In this document: positions 17,850 to 27,762 of the stretch, piece after piece | How the letters are laid out: every line of letters starts with the position of its first letter | Numbering within the stretch: position 1 is the stretch's first letter | Assembly (NCBI GenBank): GCA_964507445.1 | Contig: CAZDQF010000001.1 | Span: 548,908 to 612,907, forward strand | Origin: GCA-2683135 sp964507445 | GTDB taxonomy: Bacteria > Planctomycetota > GCA-002687715 | Reading direction: 5' to 3' | DNA: 64,000 bases | The notes under the pieces: generated by a model | What the model saw: the letters and a program-made list of their open reading frames with translations, nothing else | Databases searched by the model: none | Told to the model about the DNA's origin: nothing | Program-made: the position numbers and the translations under genes

Positions 17850-20800
17850 TCAGGGAATCCGGGAGATCACCGGCCGGACGAAGCGGACACCGCAGTCGTT
17901 GAGCCGACCCTCGGGGTCGAACCGGAACCGGTTGGAGCTGCGGGCCTGCCGGGTGCGGATGTTCCAGCTGCCGCCGCGGAGCACGCGTTTGGGCATGCCT
18001 TGCCACGGAGTGCGGAGGCCGTCGCCGGGACGGGCGGACCGATCAGCGTAGGAGCCGAACCCGTCGAGGCACCACTCGAACACGTTGCCGTGAACATCGT
18101 GGAGCCCGAACGGATTCGCACGCAAGCGACCTACCGGCGCCTGGACCACGAAGCCATCCTCGATCCCCTCGTCGTGGCTCACGCCGCCGGCCCGTTGAAA
18201 CGTCAGGTCGCCCACGTTGGCGGCGCCCTGCAACGACGTCAGGGCGTCACCCGTGGAGAAACGCGTCGTGGTCCCCGCGCGGCAAACGTATTCCCACTGG
18301 GCTTCGGTGGGCAGGACCAGGCCCCAACGAAGGCCCGCCTCACGGCTGTCATGCCAGGAGATGTTGGACACGGGCATCCTCAACGAGGTCGGCTTCCCGT
18401 TCGGGTCCTTCCAGGTCCCGGGCCGGAACCGGGAGGGGTTCTCGTCCCACATCCTCAGCCACTGGCCCTGAGTGGTCTCGAACTTGCTCATGAGGAACGG
18501 CTCGAGGGAGACCTCCTGGACGGGTGATTCGTTGGCGTACGCCTCCGCGTCCACGTTGGGCGAGCCCTCCTCACGATCGGCGCCCGGTTGCCAGGCCCCC
18601 ATCGTGAAAGACCCTCCCGGGATCAACACCAGCACCATGCCCTCCGCGCCGGAGCTCGGGTCCAGTCTCACCCGGCCTCCCCCGAGCGGCTCACCCTCCC
18701 ACTGAGGGCATTCGCCGCTGGACACGTGCCAGAACTCCCAAAGGTCGGAGCCCTGATCACGCCCCAGGGGCACCAGCCCCGGGATCGGATCCAGGCTCAA
18801 GCCGTTGTACGGAGGCTCCGGTCGCGCCAGATCATCAACGCAACGCTCCCACGCAATCGCGTCCTCGTCCTCCGCTCTGCGCTTCAAGTCCCGAGCCAGG
18901 GTCAGACGGGCTTCCATCCCCTGCACCGTGACCTGCCTTGAGGACCTCTCCGCTGTCATGGCCTCAAGACCCACCAACAGATCCCGCAGCTTGTCGTGCC
19001 GTAACTGGTCGCCTTCGTCCTCGAACACCCAGGAGAACTTCACCGATGTGGCCTGCTGAAGTTCGGCCTGCTCCCGCTCCAGGGCCTCCGTGCGAACTCG
19101 AGCCTGCGCCAGCGCTTCCTCCGCGGCCACGGCACGGGTGCGCAGATCCCGGAGGCTGCGCTCTTCGCGCGGCGTCAACTCGTCCGCGGCCTCCTTCTCA
19201 GCCAGCGGCTGGATCTGGTCCCGCAACGCGGCGTTCGCGGCGTCTGCACCGCTCACCTTCGTCCTCGCGACCGGGATGTCCCGAGCAAGGACAGACAACC
19301 GCTCATGCTCCTTCGCCATGCGACGACGGTCTGATTCCCCGTCGTGGGCCCCGACGCGCCGGAGGGCGACCAACGCCTGCTCATGATCCGGGGACTTGGC
19401 GATCAAGTCCCGCACCCGGCGCAACCAGTCTTCATGGAGGGGAATCCTGTCCGGCTCCGCCGGCCAGAGCCGTCCCGTCGCCTCATGCAGCAAGTCCTCG
19501 AGCCGACGAGCATCGGCGAGACGTTCCCACTCCAACAGGCTCTGACGGGTCGCCTCTGCCAACCCCGCCGCTCGTCGGGCGCTCTCGTCAGCGTCCCGCG
19601 TCTTCGCGTCCAGCTGGCTGTTGCGCTGGACCAACAGGTCCTTCTGGTGAGAGACCCGGAGCAGGCCGAACCCCAACACGCCGATCAGCAGCGCGAGCAG
19701 CAGCGCGGGCACACGATTGCGCTGAACGAAGCGCAGCGCCTTGGTCCCCACACCCACCGGGCGAGCGAGGATGGGCTGGAACGTCCGCACCCGATGCAGA
19801 TCCTCCGCCAGATCCAACGCGGTCTGATAGCGGCGGTCCCGGTCCTTCTCCATTGCGGTCTGGACGATGACCGCAAGGTCCCATGGAATGGACGACCCGC
19901 GCTTGCGCAGGTCAGGAGGCTCCTCATGCAGGATCGCATCATAGAGCTGCTGACGCGTCGGCGGCTGGAACGGACGCCGACCGGTGAGGCACTCATACAT
20001 CGTCACCCCAAGAGCCCACACATCCGCACGAGGGTCCACGCTCCTGTGCTCGCTGGCCAGCTGCTCCGGAGCCATGTAGGCAGGGGTGCCGAACACATCC
20101 CCCGTCCGCGTCAGGCTAACCCCCTCTTGCTCCGTGTGGCGCGCCAGACCGAAGTCCAGGATCACGGGGTCACCGTCCGGCGTGATCATGATGTTGCCCG
20201 GCTTGATATCCCGGTGGACGACGCCCGCCAGATGGGCTGCGTGCAGCGCCCGGGCCACCTTCTCCATGATGCCCATGACCCGAGCCCTGGCCGGGTGGGA
20301 CGACGGGGTGGAGGAATCGCCGGAAGACAGCCCCGAAGCGGACGATCGACTCCCGTCCGAGGATGACTCGGAGTACAGGGACCCGTCCTTCAGCTTCCGA
20401 GCCAGGCTCTCTCCAGGGACATGGCCCATGACCAGGTAGGGAACCCCACGAGCTCGCCCGGTCTCGTACACGGTGCAGATCCCAGGATGGTCCAGACGGG
20501 ACGCGAGGGCCGCCTCCCTACGGAACCGGGCCACCGCACGATCGGACGCCGCTCCCCAGGCGGTCAGCACCTTGACGGCCACACGACGGCCGATGCGTGA
20601 GTCCTCTGCGAGATAGACGACTCCCTGTCCCCCAACTCCGATCTCCTCCAGGATGACGTAGGGCCCCACCTGCTCCAGCGCAGGCCTGGCGGGTGGGCGA
20701 GTCGGATCGCCGAGGACCTTGAGCTGACGGATCTGCTCGCCCGTCAGCCCCTTGGCCTCCGCCAGCACCGCCTCCAGGTCGTCGATTTCGTTGCGGAGCA

Positions 20801-20936
20801 GTCGATCCAGGAGGTCGTCGAAGGGATTGGGATGGGAGTCTCCTCCGGGCTGGTCGGGGACACCGCTGACCGAATCGGAAGGAGGCCCCTTCGTCCCGTC
20901 AGCGTCGTTGTCGGATGACCCAGGTGATTGGCTCAT
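17850..20936 (-). CDS. Transmembrane Ser/Thr protein kinase fused to a SUMF1/FGE-like domain
   Basis: A 1028-residue receptor-like kinase from the ATG at 20936 (an upstream in-frame extension to 21077 lacks kinase features). Kinase motifs are G-loop GVGGQG (100-105), VAVK with Lys122, HRDIKPGN (241-248) and DFG (261-263), then GTPAYMAPEQ, so it should be active. A Ser-rich insert lies at ~185-215. A single membrane helix is at ~409-430 (LLLALLIGVLGFGLL), followed by a Glu/Arg/Ala-rich probable coiled coil to ~700. From ~765 a SUMF1 fold follows: VLIPGGSFTMGAW, LPTEAQWEYVCRAGT, FGLHDVHGNVFEWC and RVLRGGSW. The two catalytic cysteines of true formylglycine-generating enzymes are absent after GGSW. 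The architecture resembles chlamydial Pkn1. The SUMF1 part is probably a sensor or binding domain outside the membrane. Confidence 0.92.
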   Translation of the reverse strand: MSQSPGSSDNDADGTKGPPSDSVSGVPDQPGGDSHPNPFDDLLDRLLRNEIDDLEAVLAEAKGLTGEQIRQLKVLGDPTRPPARPALEQVGPYVILEEIGVGGQGVVYLAEDSRIGRRVAVKVLTAWGAASDRAVARFRREAALASRLDHPGICTVYETGRARGVPYLVMGHVPGESLARKLKDGSLYSESSSDGSRSSASGLSSGDSSTPSSHPARARVMGIMEKVARALHAAHLAGVVHRDIKPGNIMITPDGDPVILDFGLARHTEQEGVSLTRTGDVFGTPAYMAPEQLASEHRSVDPRADVWALGVTMYECLTGRRPFQPPTRQQLYDAILHEEPPDLRKRGSSIPWDLAVIVQTAMEKDRDRRYQTALDLAEDLHRVRTFQPILARPVGVGTKALRFVQRNRVPALLLALLIGVLGFGLLRVSHQKDLLVQRNSQLDAKTRDADESARRAAGLAEATRQSLLEWERLADARRLEDLLHEATGRLWPAEPDRIPLHEDWLRRVRDLIAKSPDHEQALVALRRVGAHDGESDRRRMAKEHERLSVLARDIPVARTKVSGADAANAALRDQIQPLAEKEAADELTPREERSLRDLRTRAVAAEEALAQARVRTEALEREQAELQQATSVKFSWVFEDEGDQLRHDKLRDLLVGLEAMTAERSSRQVTVQGMEARLTLARDLKRRAEDEDAIAWERCVDDLARPEPPYNGLSLDPIPGLVPLGRDQGSDLWEFWHVSSGECPQWEGEPLGGGRVRLDPSSGAEGMVLVLIPGGSFTMGAWQPGADREEGSPNVDAEAYANESPVQEVSLEPFLMSKFETTQGQWLRMWDENPSRFRPGTWKDPNGKPTSLRMPVSNISWHDSREAGLRWGLVLPTEAQWEYVCRAGTTTRFSTGDALTSLQGAANVGDLTFQRAGGVSHDEGIEDGFVVQAPVGRLRANPFGLHDVHGNVFEWCLDGFGSYADRSARPGDGLRTPWQGMPKRVLRGGSWNIRTRQARSSNRFRFDPEGRLNDCGVRFVRPVISRIP

Positions 20937-21207
20937 GGATTCGGTTCTCTCGCCCCGCGGATTGGCGATCAGAAGCAAACAGCCCGCGGTCCACGCCTGG
21001 CTCAAGCGTATACAGCGGGATACACCGGCGCAAACCGTCTCATTGACTGAATGTGGGCAAATACGACAGGCCGTCACTGACCCGGGTCATTGCGCCGGAG
21101 ACCGCCGCGGGATTCACGGCGGCCCGGCGCCGGGACACCCCGCATCCGGGGCGACGAGGAGCCGCGCCGTCAAAAAAAACCGCAGGGCGCGTAGGCTGGT
21201 GCCCGTC

Positions 21208-24200
21208 ATGCATCACATCATCAAGATCGCCGCCTGTCTCCTGACCGCCGCGTCCCTGGCCCTGCCCATCCTCCGCACAACGGAACCGGACCGGAGTCAA
21301 CCTCACCGCCGGCTCTTCAAGAAGGGCGACAACATCTGCCTCATGGGCGGCGCCCTCGCCGAGCGCCTCCAGCACGACGGCCCCCTCGAGGCGCGGATGC
21401 AGCTCCGCAACCCATCCATGGAGCTCTCTTTCCGGAACCTGGGGTTCTCCGCCGACGAGTTGACGGTGCAGCAGCGGACCGCAGGGTTCGGCAGCTGGGA
21501 CGACTACCTCACCCGGTGCGAGGCCAACGTCATCTTCGCGTTCTTCGGCTACAACGAGTCCTTCGCAGGCGCCGAGGGTGTGGACAAGTACAAGGCCGAC
21601 CTGGAGAAGTTCATCGACCACACCTTGTCGATGAAGTATGACGACGCCTCGGCGCCCAGGCTGGTGCTGTTCTCCCCCATCCCCTACGAAGACCTGCTGG
21701 ACGAGAACCTGCCGGACCCGGCCATCGGCAACGCCCGGCTCACCCCCTACGGCGCCGCGACGTCAGAGGTGGCGGCGCGCAAGAACATCCGCTTCGTCAA
21801 CATCTGGTCTCCCATGATGGCCGCCTACGAAGCCTCGGAAAGACCGCTGACCATCAACGGCATCCACCTCAACGCGGACGGCAACGAGGCGCTGGCCCGG
21901 GTCATCGAGCGAGCGCTCTGTTCCGGCCCGATCCCCGCCCCCGTCTCGGCTCGTCATCAGACCCTGATGCGCGACACCATCCGCGAGAAGAACCTGTTCT
22001 GGTTCAACCGCTATAGGGCGACGGACGGCTTCAACGTCTACGGCGGCCGCTCCCACCTCAAGTACACGGACAACGTCACCAACCGCACGGTGCTGCAACG
22101 GGAGATGCACATCCTGGACGCCCTGTGCAACGACAAGGACCGGATCATCTGGGCCCACGCTCGGGGTGAAACGTCGGCGAGGCTCTCGAGCTCCGCTCCT
22201 CCCAAGATCCCCGTCAAGACCAACAAGCCGGGCAAGGGCCCGGGCGGCGCCCACGAATACCTGAACGCCGAAGAGGCCATCAAGCTGATGACCACGGCCC
22301 CCGACATGGAGGTCAACCTCTTCGCCGACGAGAAGCAGTTCCCCGTCCTGGCGAACCCGGTGCAGATGGCCTGGGACACCAAGGGACGCCTCTGGGTCGC
22401 CGCCTGGCCCACCTATCCCCACTGGGAACCCGGGAGGCCCATGAACGACAAGCTCCTCATCCTCGAGGATGAGGACGGAGACGGCCGCGCGGACACCTGC
22501 AAGGTGTTCGTGGACGACCTCCACAACCCCACGGGCTTCGAGTTCTGGAACGGCGGGGTGGTTGTGGCGAACTGCCCGGACATCCTGTTCCTGGAAGACA
22601 CGGACGGGGACGACCGCTGCGACCGACGGGAGCGCATCGTCCACGGGCTCAGCTCCGCGGATACCCACCACGCCGCCAACAGCTTCGTGCTCGGCCCCAT
22701 GGGCGCCCTGTACTTCCAGGAGGGCACCTTCCACCAGTCCCAGATCGAGACCCCCCATGGCCCGGTGCGCTGCCACAACGCATGCGGCTGGCGATTCGAG
22801 CCCCGCACGTGGAAGGTGGAGCGCTACATCCCCTACAACTTCGCCAACCCCCACGGCCACGTGTTCGACCGCTGGGGACAGGGCTTCTTCACGGACGGCA
22901 CCGGCAACGTCAACTACTACGCCCTGCCGTTCTCCGGACACATCGAGCATCCGGCCAAGCACTCGGGCTACTTCCCCTACTTCAAGCAACGGAGCCGCCC
23001 CTGCGCCGGGACCGAGATCCTGAGCAGTTCCCACTTCCCGCAAGAGAACCAGGGCAACCACCTGCTCGCCAACGTCATCGGCTTCCAGGGGATCTTCCAG
23101 TACAAGCGCATGGACGACGGGTCCGGCTTCAAGGCGGAGGAGATGGACCCCATCGTCTACAGCTCCGACCCCCGGTTCAGGCCGTCGGACATCGAGATGG
23201 GTCCGGACGGCGCCATCTACTTCCTGGATTGGTACAACCCGATCATCGGGCACATGCAGCACCACCTGCGGGATCCGAGCCGGGACCAGAGCCACGGACG
23301 TGTCTACCGGGTCACGTACAAGGGGCGCCCCCTCGCCAGGCCAGCGGCCATCGCCGGGCAGCCCATCCCCGCGCTCCTGGACCTGCTGAAGAACCCCGAT
23401 GACCGCGTGCGCTACCGCACCCGCATCGAGCTCAGCGGTCGCCCCACCCAGGACGTGGCCGAGGCCGCCGCCAGGTGGGTGGACCAGCTGGACCGGAACG
23501 ACCCCGAGCTGGAGCACCACCTGCTCGAGGGCCTGTGGCTGTTCACGCAACACAACCGCGCCCACCCGGACCTGCTGAACCGCGTGCTCCGGTCCAAGGA
23601 CTTCCGCGCTCGAGCCGCCGCCACCCGGGTGGTCCGCGTCATGCGCGACCGGCTGGACGACCCCCTTGAGCTGCTCCGCACTCAGGCTCGAGACGAACAT
23701 CCGCGGGTGCGGCTGGAAGCGGTGGTGGCAGCCAGCTTCTTCGAAGATCCTCGCGCCGCCGCGGTGGCCCTGGAAGCCAAGCGCTTCCCCATGGACAAGT
23801 TCCTCAACTACGCCCTGAAGGAGACCATGCGGGCCCTGGACCCCATCTGGAAGGCCGCCATCGGCAGGGGCGAGATCGTGGGCGCCGACAACCCCGCCGC
23901 CATGGAGTACCTGCTGGGAATCGTCAGCCCCAGGGAGCTGCTCCGGCTGCCCCGGGTGCCGGGCGTGCTCAAGGCGCTGCTCACCCGCGGCGGCATCAGC
24001 GTCGACGATCGTCGCACCGCCGCCGAGGACCTGGCGAAGGCTGAGGGCAGGGCCTTCATGCCCGTGCTCATGGACGCGGTGCAGCGCGTGGACCGCGGCG
24101 AGGGCGGGAACCGTGGGCCGGTCATCCGCGACCTGGGCAGGGTCATGCAGCAGTGGATAAAGCAGGGCATGCAACCCCCCGCCAAACAAGCTGTGTCGGC

Positions 24201-26136
24201 CCTCCTCGAGGACAGCCGGCACCCGGAGACCCGGCAGCTGGCTTACGCCGCGCGGATCATCACGGACGGCGAGTTCGAACCGGCGTGGCGCGCCGCGTCA
24301 TCGGACCGCAAGCAGATGCTCGGTGTGCTGGGCGCCCTCCCCATGGTCATGGACACCAAGCTCAGGGCCTCCGCATACGAACGGGTACGGCCTGTCATGT
24401 TCCAGGTGCCTGCGGCACTGCGCAGTGGAGAGCAGCAGGCTCCGACCTCGGGCCTGCAGGTCTCGTTCTACGGCGCCACCCCCAGGAACGCGCAGCTGGA
24501 CACGTTCCGAAGCCTCACACCAGCGGCCACGGGGCTGGTGAACAACTTCGTAATCGAGAGCGCAGTGCTCAAGAAGCGCGACGCCTTCGGCCTCATGTTC
24601 AGCGGCACCGTCCACGTGCCCAAGGACGGCCGCTACAGCTTCTTCACCAACTCCGATGACGGCTCGCGCCTGTACATCGACGGCGAAGAGGTGATCAACA
24701 ACGACGGCGCCCATGGGATGCGGGAGGTCCGTGGCAACGTCCGCCTGGGGGCGGGGCCTCACTCCATCGTGGTCACCTACTACGACCAGGGCGGCGCCCA
24801 CGGGCTCAAGGTCTCGTGGCGAGGCCCGGGCTTCAAGAAGCAGGCGATCCCCGACTCCGTCCTCACCGCAGAGTCCGCGGACACGGTGCGCGCCGCCGCC
24901 GTTCGAGCCGTTGCGCACATGAGCGGCCACGAGTCCGAGAAGTTCCGCGACGCCGCGCGGCTCATCGGCGAGGGTCTGTTGCTGGAGCCCGCCATCTACC
25001 TGGTGGACAAGACACCGAAGGACCGCTGGCCCGCGGCGGACATCGAGTCCCTCGTCGACAGCATCGCCGCCTACGCATCCAACATCCCCAAGGAACAACG
25101 GACGGCGCCTTACGTCGTCGCCGCCCTGAAGACCGGCCGCAAGCTGGCGAACGCCCTCCCCGCCGAGACCGCGGAGGCTAAGCGACAGATGCTGTCGGGA
25201 CTGGGAGGCTCCACCATCCTCATCAGGACGGTCCCCCACCAGATGCTCTACGACCGCAAGGAGATCGCGGTTGAGGCGGGCAAGCCCGTGGCGCTGGTGT
25301 TCCAGAACAACGACGTCATGCCCCACAACCTGGTGATCACCCGGCCCGGACAGATGAAGGCCGTGGGGCAGGCGGCGGAGGCCCAGGCGACGGAGCCGGG
25401 GGCTCAGGAGGGCGGGTACATCCCCAAACACGACGGCGTGCTCTGGCACTCCAGCCTCATCCTGCCCGGGGAGACCACCCGCATCACCTTCGTGGCCCCC
25501 GAGCAGGTCGGAGACTACCCCTACGTTTGCACCTTCCCGGGCCACTGGATGGTCATGAACGGCGTCATGCGGGTGGTGGAGAAGCTCCAGCCTTCGGACA
25601 TGGCGCGACCGCGCCCCGCCGCCGTGGAGTCCAGCCCGGCCCGTCGGTTCGTCAGGTTGTGGACCGTGGCCGACATCACCCCGTCCCTCGAGGACGGGTG
25701 GGAGAAGGGACGCAAACGGGAAGACGGGCAGCGCCTGTTCGAAGAGGCCGGCTGCGCCAAGTGTCACTGGTTCGACGGGCAAGGCGTCAAGAGCGCCCCG
25801 GACCTGACCCAGATCAACGACAAGTACAAGACCGCCAGCGAGCTGATCAAGCACTTGATCGAGCCCTCCGCCGCCATCCAGGAGGGCTACGAGACCTGGC
25901 TCATCGAGACCAAGGAGGGAGACCTGGTGGACGGACGCATCGTCAAGGAGGACGACGACGCCATCCACGTGAACCCCAACCTCCAGAAGCCCGACGAGAT
26001 CATCGTCATCAAGAAGAGCGAGATCGAAGACCGCACTCAGATGAGCACCTCAGCCATGCCCACGGGGCTGCTGGTTACGTTCACCAAGCAAGAGGTCCTG
26101 GACCTGCTGGCGTACCTGCGATCCACCAAGAAGTAG
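21208..26136 (+). CDS. Giant secreted PVC-type haem protein: SGNH, beta-propeller, HEAT, PA14, cupredoxin, cytochrome c
   Basis: A 1642-residue protein from the ATG at 21208, with signal peptide IIKIAACLLTAASLALP. Order of domains: an SGNH/GDSL-like region (~30-240, GDNICLMGGALAERL ... ITINGIHLNADGNEALA-type end); a PVC-type dehydrogenase-like propeller (~350-700, with DGDGRADTC and MGPDGAIYFLDWYNP); helical repeats (~720-1060); a PA14 domain (~1081-1216, FFTNSDDGSRLYIDGEEVI); a cupredoxin (~1340-1460); and a cytochrome c with CAKCH (1516-1520). Putative copper ligands are His1373, Cys1441, His1446 and Met1450, and the Cys+5 His and Cys+9 Met spacing matches azurin. Two redox centres plus a carbohydrate-type propeller suggest periplasmic oxidation of a sugar-like substrate with electron export. 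Substrate unknown. Confidence 0.88.
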   Translation: MHHIIKIAACLLTAASLALPILRTTEPDRSQPHRRLFKKGDNICLMGGALAERLQHDGPLEARMQLRNPSMELSFRNLGFSADELTVQQRTAGFGSWDDYLTRCEANVIFAFFGYNESFAGAEGVDKYKADLEKFIDHTLSMKYDDASAPRLVLFSPIPYEDLLDENLPDPAIGNARLTPYGAATSEVAARKNIRFVNIWSPMMAAYEASERPLTINGIHLNADGNEALARVIERALCSGPIPAPVSARHQTLMRDTIREKNLFWFNRYRATDGFNVYGGRSHLKYTDNVTNRTVLQREMHILDALCNDKDRIIWAHARGETSARLSSSAPPKIPVKTNKPGKGPGGAHEYLNAEEAIKLMTTAPDMEVNLFADEKQFPVLANPVQMAWDTKGRLWVAAWPTYPHWEPGRPMNDKLLILEDEDGDGRADTCKVFVDDLHNPTGFEFWNGGVVVANCPDILFLEDTDGDDRCDRRERIVHGLSSADTHHAANSFVLGPMGALYFQEGTFHQSQIETPHGPVRCHNACGWRFEPRTWKVERYIPYNFANPHGHVFDRWGQGFFTDGTGNVNYYALPFSGHIEHPAKHSGYFPYFKQRSRPCAGTEILSSSHFPQENQGNHLLANVIGFQGIFQYKRMDDGSGFKAEEMDPIVYSSDPRFRPSDIEMGPDGAIYFLDWYNPIIGHMQHHLRDPSRDQSHGRVYRVTYKGRPLARPAAIAGQPIPALLDLLKNPDDRVRYRTRIELSGRPTQDVAEAAARWVDQLDRNDPELEHHLLEGLWLFTQHNRAHPDLLNRVLRSKDFRARAAATRVVRVMRDRLDDPLELLRTQARDEHPRVRLEAVVAASFFEDPRAAAVALEAKRFPMDKFLNYALKETMRALDPIWKAAIGRGEIVGADNPAAMEYLLGIVSPRELLRLPRVPGVLKALLTRGGISVDDRRTAAEDLAKAEGRAFMPVLMDAVQRVDRGEGGNRGPVIRDLGRVMQQWIKQGMQPPAKQAVSALLEDSRHPETRQLAYAARIITDGEFEPAWRAASSDRKQMLGVLGALPMVMDTKLRASAYERVRPVMFQVPAALRSGEQQAPTSGLQVSFYGATPRNAQLDTFRSLTPAATGLVNNFVIESAVLKKRDAFGLMFSGTVHVPKDGRYSFFTNSDDGSRLYIDGEEVINNDGAHGMREVRGNVRLGAGPHSIVVTYYDQGGAHGLKVSWRGPGFKKQAIPDSVLTAESADTVRAAAVRAVAHMSGHESEKFRDAARLIGEGLLLEPAIYLVDKTPKDRWPAADIESLVDSIAAYASNIPKEQRTAPYVVAALKTGRKLANALPAETAEAKRQMLSGLGGSTILIRTVPHQMLYDRKEIAVEAGKPVALVFQNNDVMPHNLVITRPGQMKAVGQAAEAQATEPGAQEGGYIPKHDGVLWHSSLILPGETTRITFVAPEQVGDYPYVCTFPGHWMVMNGVMRVVEKLQPSDMARPRPAAVESSPARRFVRLWTVADITPSLEDGWEKGRKREDGQRLFEEAGCAKCHWFDGQGVKSAPDLTQINDKYKTASELIKHLIEPSAAIQEGYETWLIETKEGDLVDGRIVKEDDDAIHVNPNLQKPDEIIVIKKSEIEDRTQMSTSAMPTGLLVTFTKQEVLDLLAYLRSTKK

Positions 26137-26151
26137 GCAGGGAAACCCGAG

Positions 26152-27729
26152 TCAGTTGGTCGGTAGGAGGAACAGCGCCGCTTCGGTGTCGTTCCTGACC
26201 AGGAGACGGGAGCCCGCCAGCGCCGGCGGGTTCCAGACCTTGCCGTCGATGACCGGGATGCGGGCCAGCTCCCGATGCTGCTCCGGGTCCAGGGCCACCA
26301 GCACCACCTCACCGGACTCCGCCATGACCAGCAGCGTGTCACCGACACGCAGGAGCTGGCCGTGACCGTAGCGCCCGCGTTTCCATCGCCGCTTGCCGCT
26401 CTCGGCGTCGACGCAGGTGAGGATGCCGTCGTCGAGCCCGAAGATGTGCCCGTCATCCAGGATCATGCTGGCGAACTTGGACTTCAGGCGCACGGTGGAC
26501 CACAGCGAGGAGACCTTGAGGCTCGCCTCCGCTCCGCCAGATGACTCCGACGTCAGCTGAAGCAGCTCTCCCCCCACGCCGTAGCCGCTGGAGACGAACA
26601 GCCGATCCGTGCCGACGGGCAGGGGCTGCGCCACGTTGGGCTGCCTGCCGCTCCAGGGATGGGACCACAGGACCTTGCCGTCGGCCGGGTCGAACCCGGA
26701 GACGCTGGCGACGTTGAACATCACCAACTGACCGGTCCCGACCAGCTTCAGCATGGTGGGAGACGCATAGCCGCCCGCGTCATCTCCCGACTTCCAGACG
26801 ACCGCCCCCGTGACGGCGTCGCAGGCGAACATGGCGTTCCCGGCGTTGCCCCCGGACGTCACGTAGACCTTGCCGTCCGCCACCAAGGGTGACGCGCTCA
26901 TGCCCCAGGGCAGCACCTCGCCCCCAGACTCCGTCACCACGTCCCTGGTCCAGATCAGGGCGCCGGTCTCCAGGTCCAGGGCGTTGACCCGACCGGTCCC
27001 GCCCATGGTGTAGACGCGGCCGTCATGGATGGTCGGTGTGGCGCGCGGCCCGTCACCCGCCAGGTTGGACGCGTACAGCGTGTCGTCTCCGTGGCTCCAC
27101 ACGACGTCACCGGTGGCGAGCCGGTAGCAGACCACCCGCTCCTCCTCTCCGTGCTGCTCCTGGGTGATCGCCAGGTCCCCGGAGACGGCGAAGCCGGACC
27201 AGGCCGCGCCCACGGGGCGACGCCACACGAGGACCGGCGGTCGGGAGTCCCAGTCCAGGGCGAGCCCCGCGGACGGGACGATCCCCTCGCGAGCGGGGCC
27301 ACCGAACTGAACGAAGTCACCGGCGATGCCGGAGAGCGCGGTGCCCGTCGAGACCCGCTCCACGGTCTTCCACCTGGGCTCGAACACCGCCACCAGATCG
27401 CCGTCCACGCCCGCGTATCGGAAGCAGGCGGAGAACGCACCGATCAGCAACCCCACCACCAGGACCACCCTCACCCGGGTCCACGCCGCGAGCCTGGAGA
27501 GGAGCAGCAACCAGACGGCCAGCGACACCACCCCCACGGTGGCGATGGTGTAGGACGTCATCACCCGCTGCTGCACGCTGCTGGCGCCGCCGAAGAGGTC
27601 CAGGCCGTACCAGACGAAGGCCATCGCCGCCGCGATCAACCCGAGGATGCACCACAGTGTCCGCCACCGCACGGGGCGGCGCTGGTCAGTCCGCTGCTCG
27701 TTCACGACCGCATGATAAGGACGCGGCAT
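26152..27729 (-). CDS. Membrane-anchored PQQ-binding-like beta-propeller protein
   Basis: A 525-residue protein. The N-terminus has three hydrophobic helices (WCILGLIAAAMAFVWYGL, IATVGVVSLAVWLLLLSRL, VVLVVGLLIGAFSACFRYAG). The rest is a PQQ-like propeller with repeated W-blade motifs: GDVVWSHGDDTLYASN, VNALDLETGALIWTRDVV, FACDAVTGAVVWKSGDD, DPADGKVLWSHPW, CVDAESGKRRWKRGRYG. Dehydrogenase catalytic residues were not identified, so it may be a scaffold or sensor rather than a quinoprotein enzyme. It is convergent with the giant haem protein and starts 33 bases after batE on the same strand, so it could be read from the Bat operon. Confidence 0.85.
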   Translation of the reverse strand: MPRPYHAVVNEQRTDQRRPVRWRTLWCILGLIAAAMAFVWYGLDLFGGASSVQQRVMTSYTIATVGVVSLAVWLLLLSRLAAWTRVRVVLVVGLLIGAFSACFRYAGVDGDLVAVFEPRWKTVERVSTGTALSGIAGDFVQFGGPAREGIVPSAGLALDWDSRPPVLVWRRPVGAAWSGFAVSGDLAITQEQHGEEERVVCYRLATGDVVWSHGDDTLYASNLAGDGPRATPTIHDGRVYTMGGTGRVNALDLETGALIWTRDVVTESGGEVLPWGMSASPLVADGKVYVTSGGNAGNAMFACDAVTGAVVWKSGDDAGGYASPTMLKLVGTGQLVMFNVASVSGFDPADGKVLWSHPWSGRQPNVAQPLPVGTDRLFVSSGYGVGGELLQLTSESSGGAEASLKVSSLWSTVRLKSKFASMILDDGHIFGLDDGILTCVDAESGKRRWKRGRYGHGQLLRVGDTLLVMAESGEVVLVALDPEQHRELARIPVIDGKVWNPPALAGSRLLVRNDTEAALFLLPTN

Positions 27730-27762
27730 CGCAGCGGGAACCGGCGCCCGACGGTTCTCCGG

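Noticed and set aside
21763..24222. 819-codon minus-strand frame within the giant haem protein
   Set aside because: Antisense shadow; composition is typical of reverse-read GC-rich codons.
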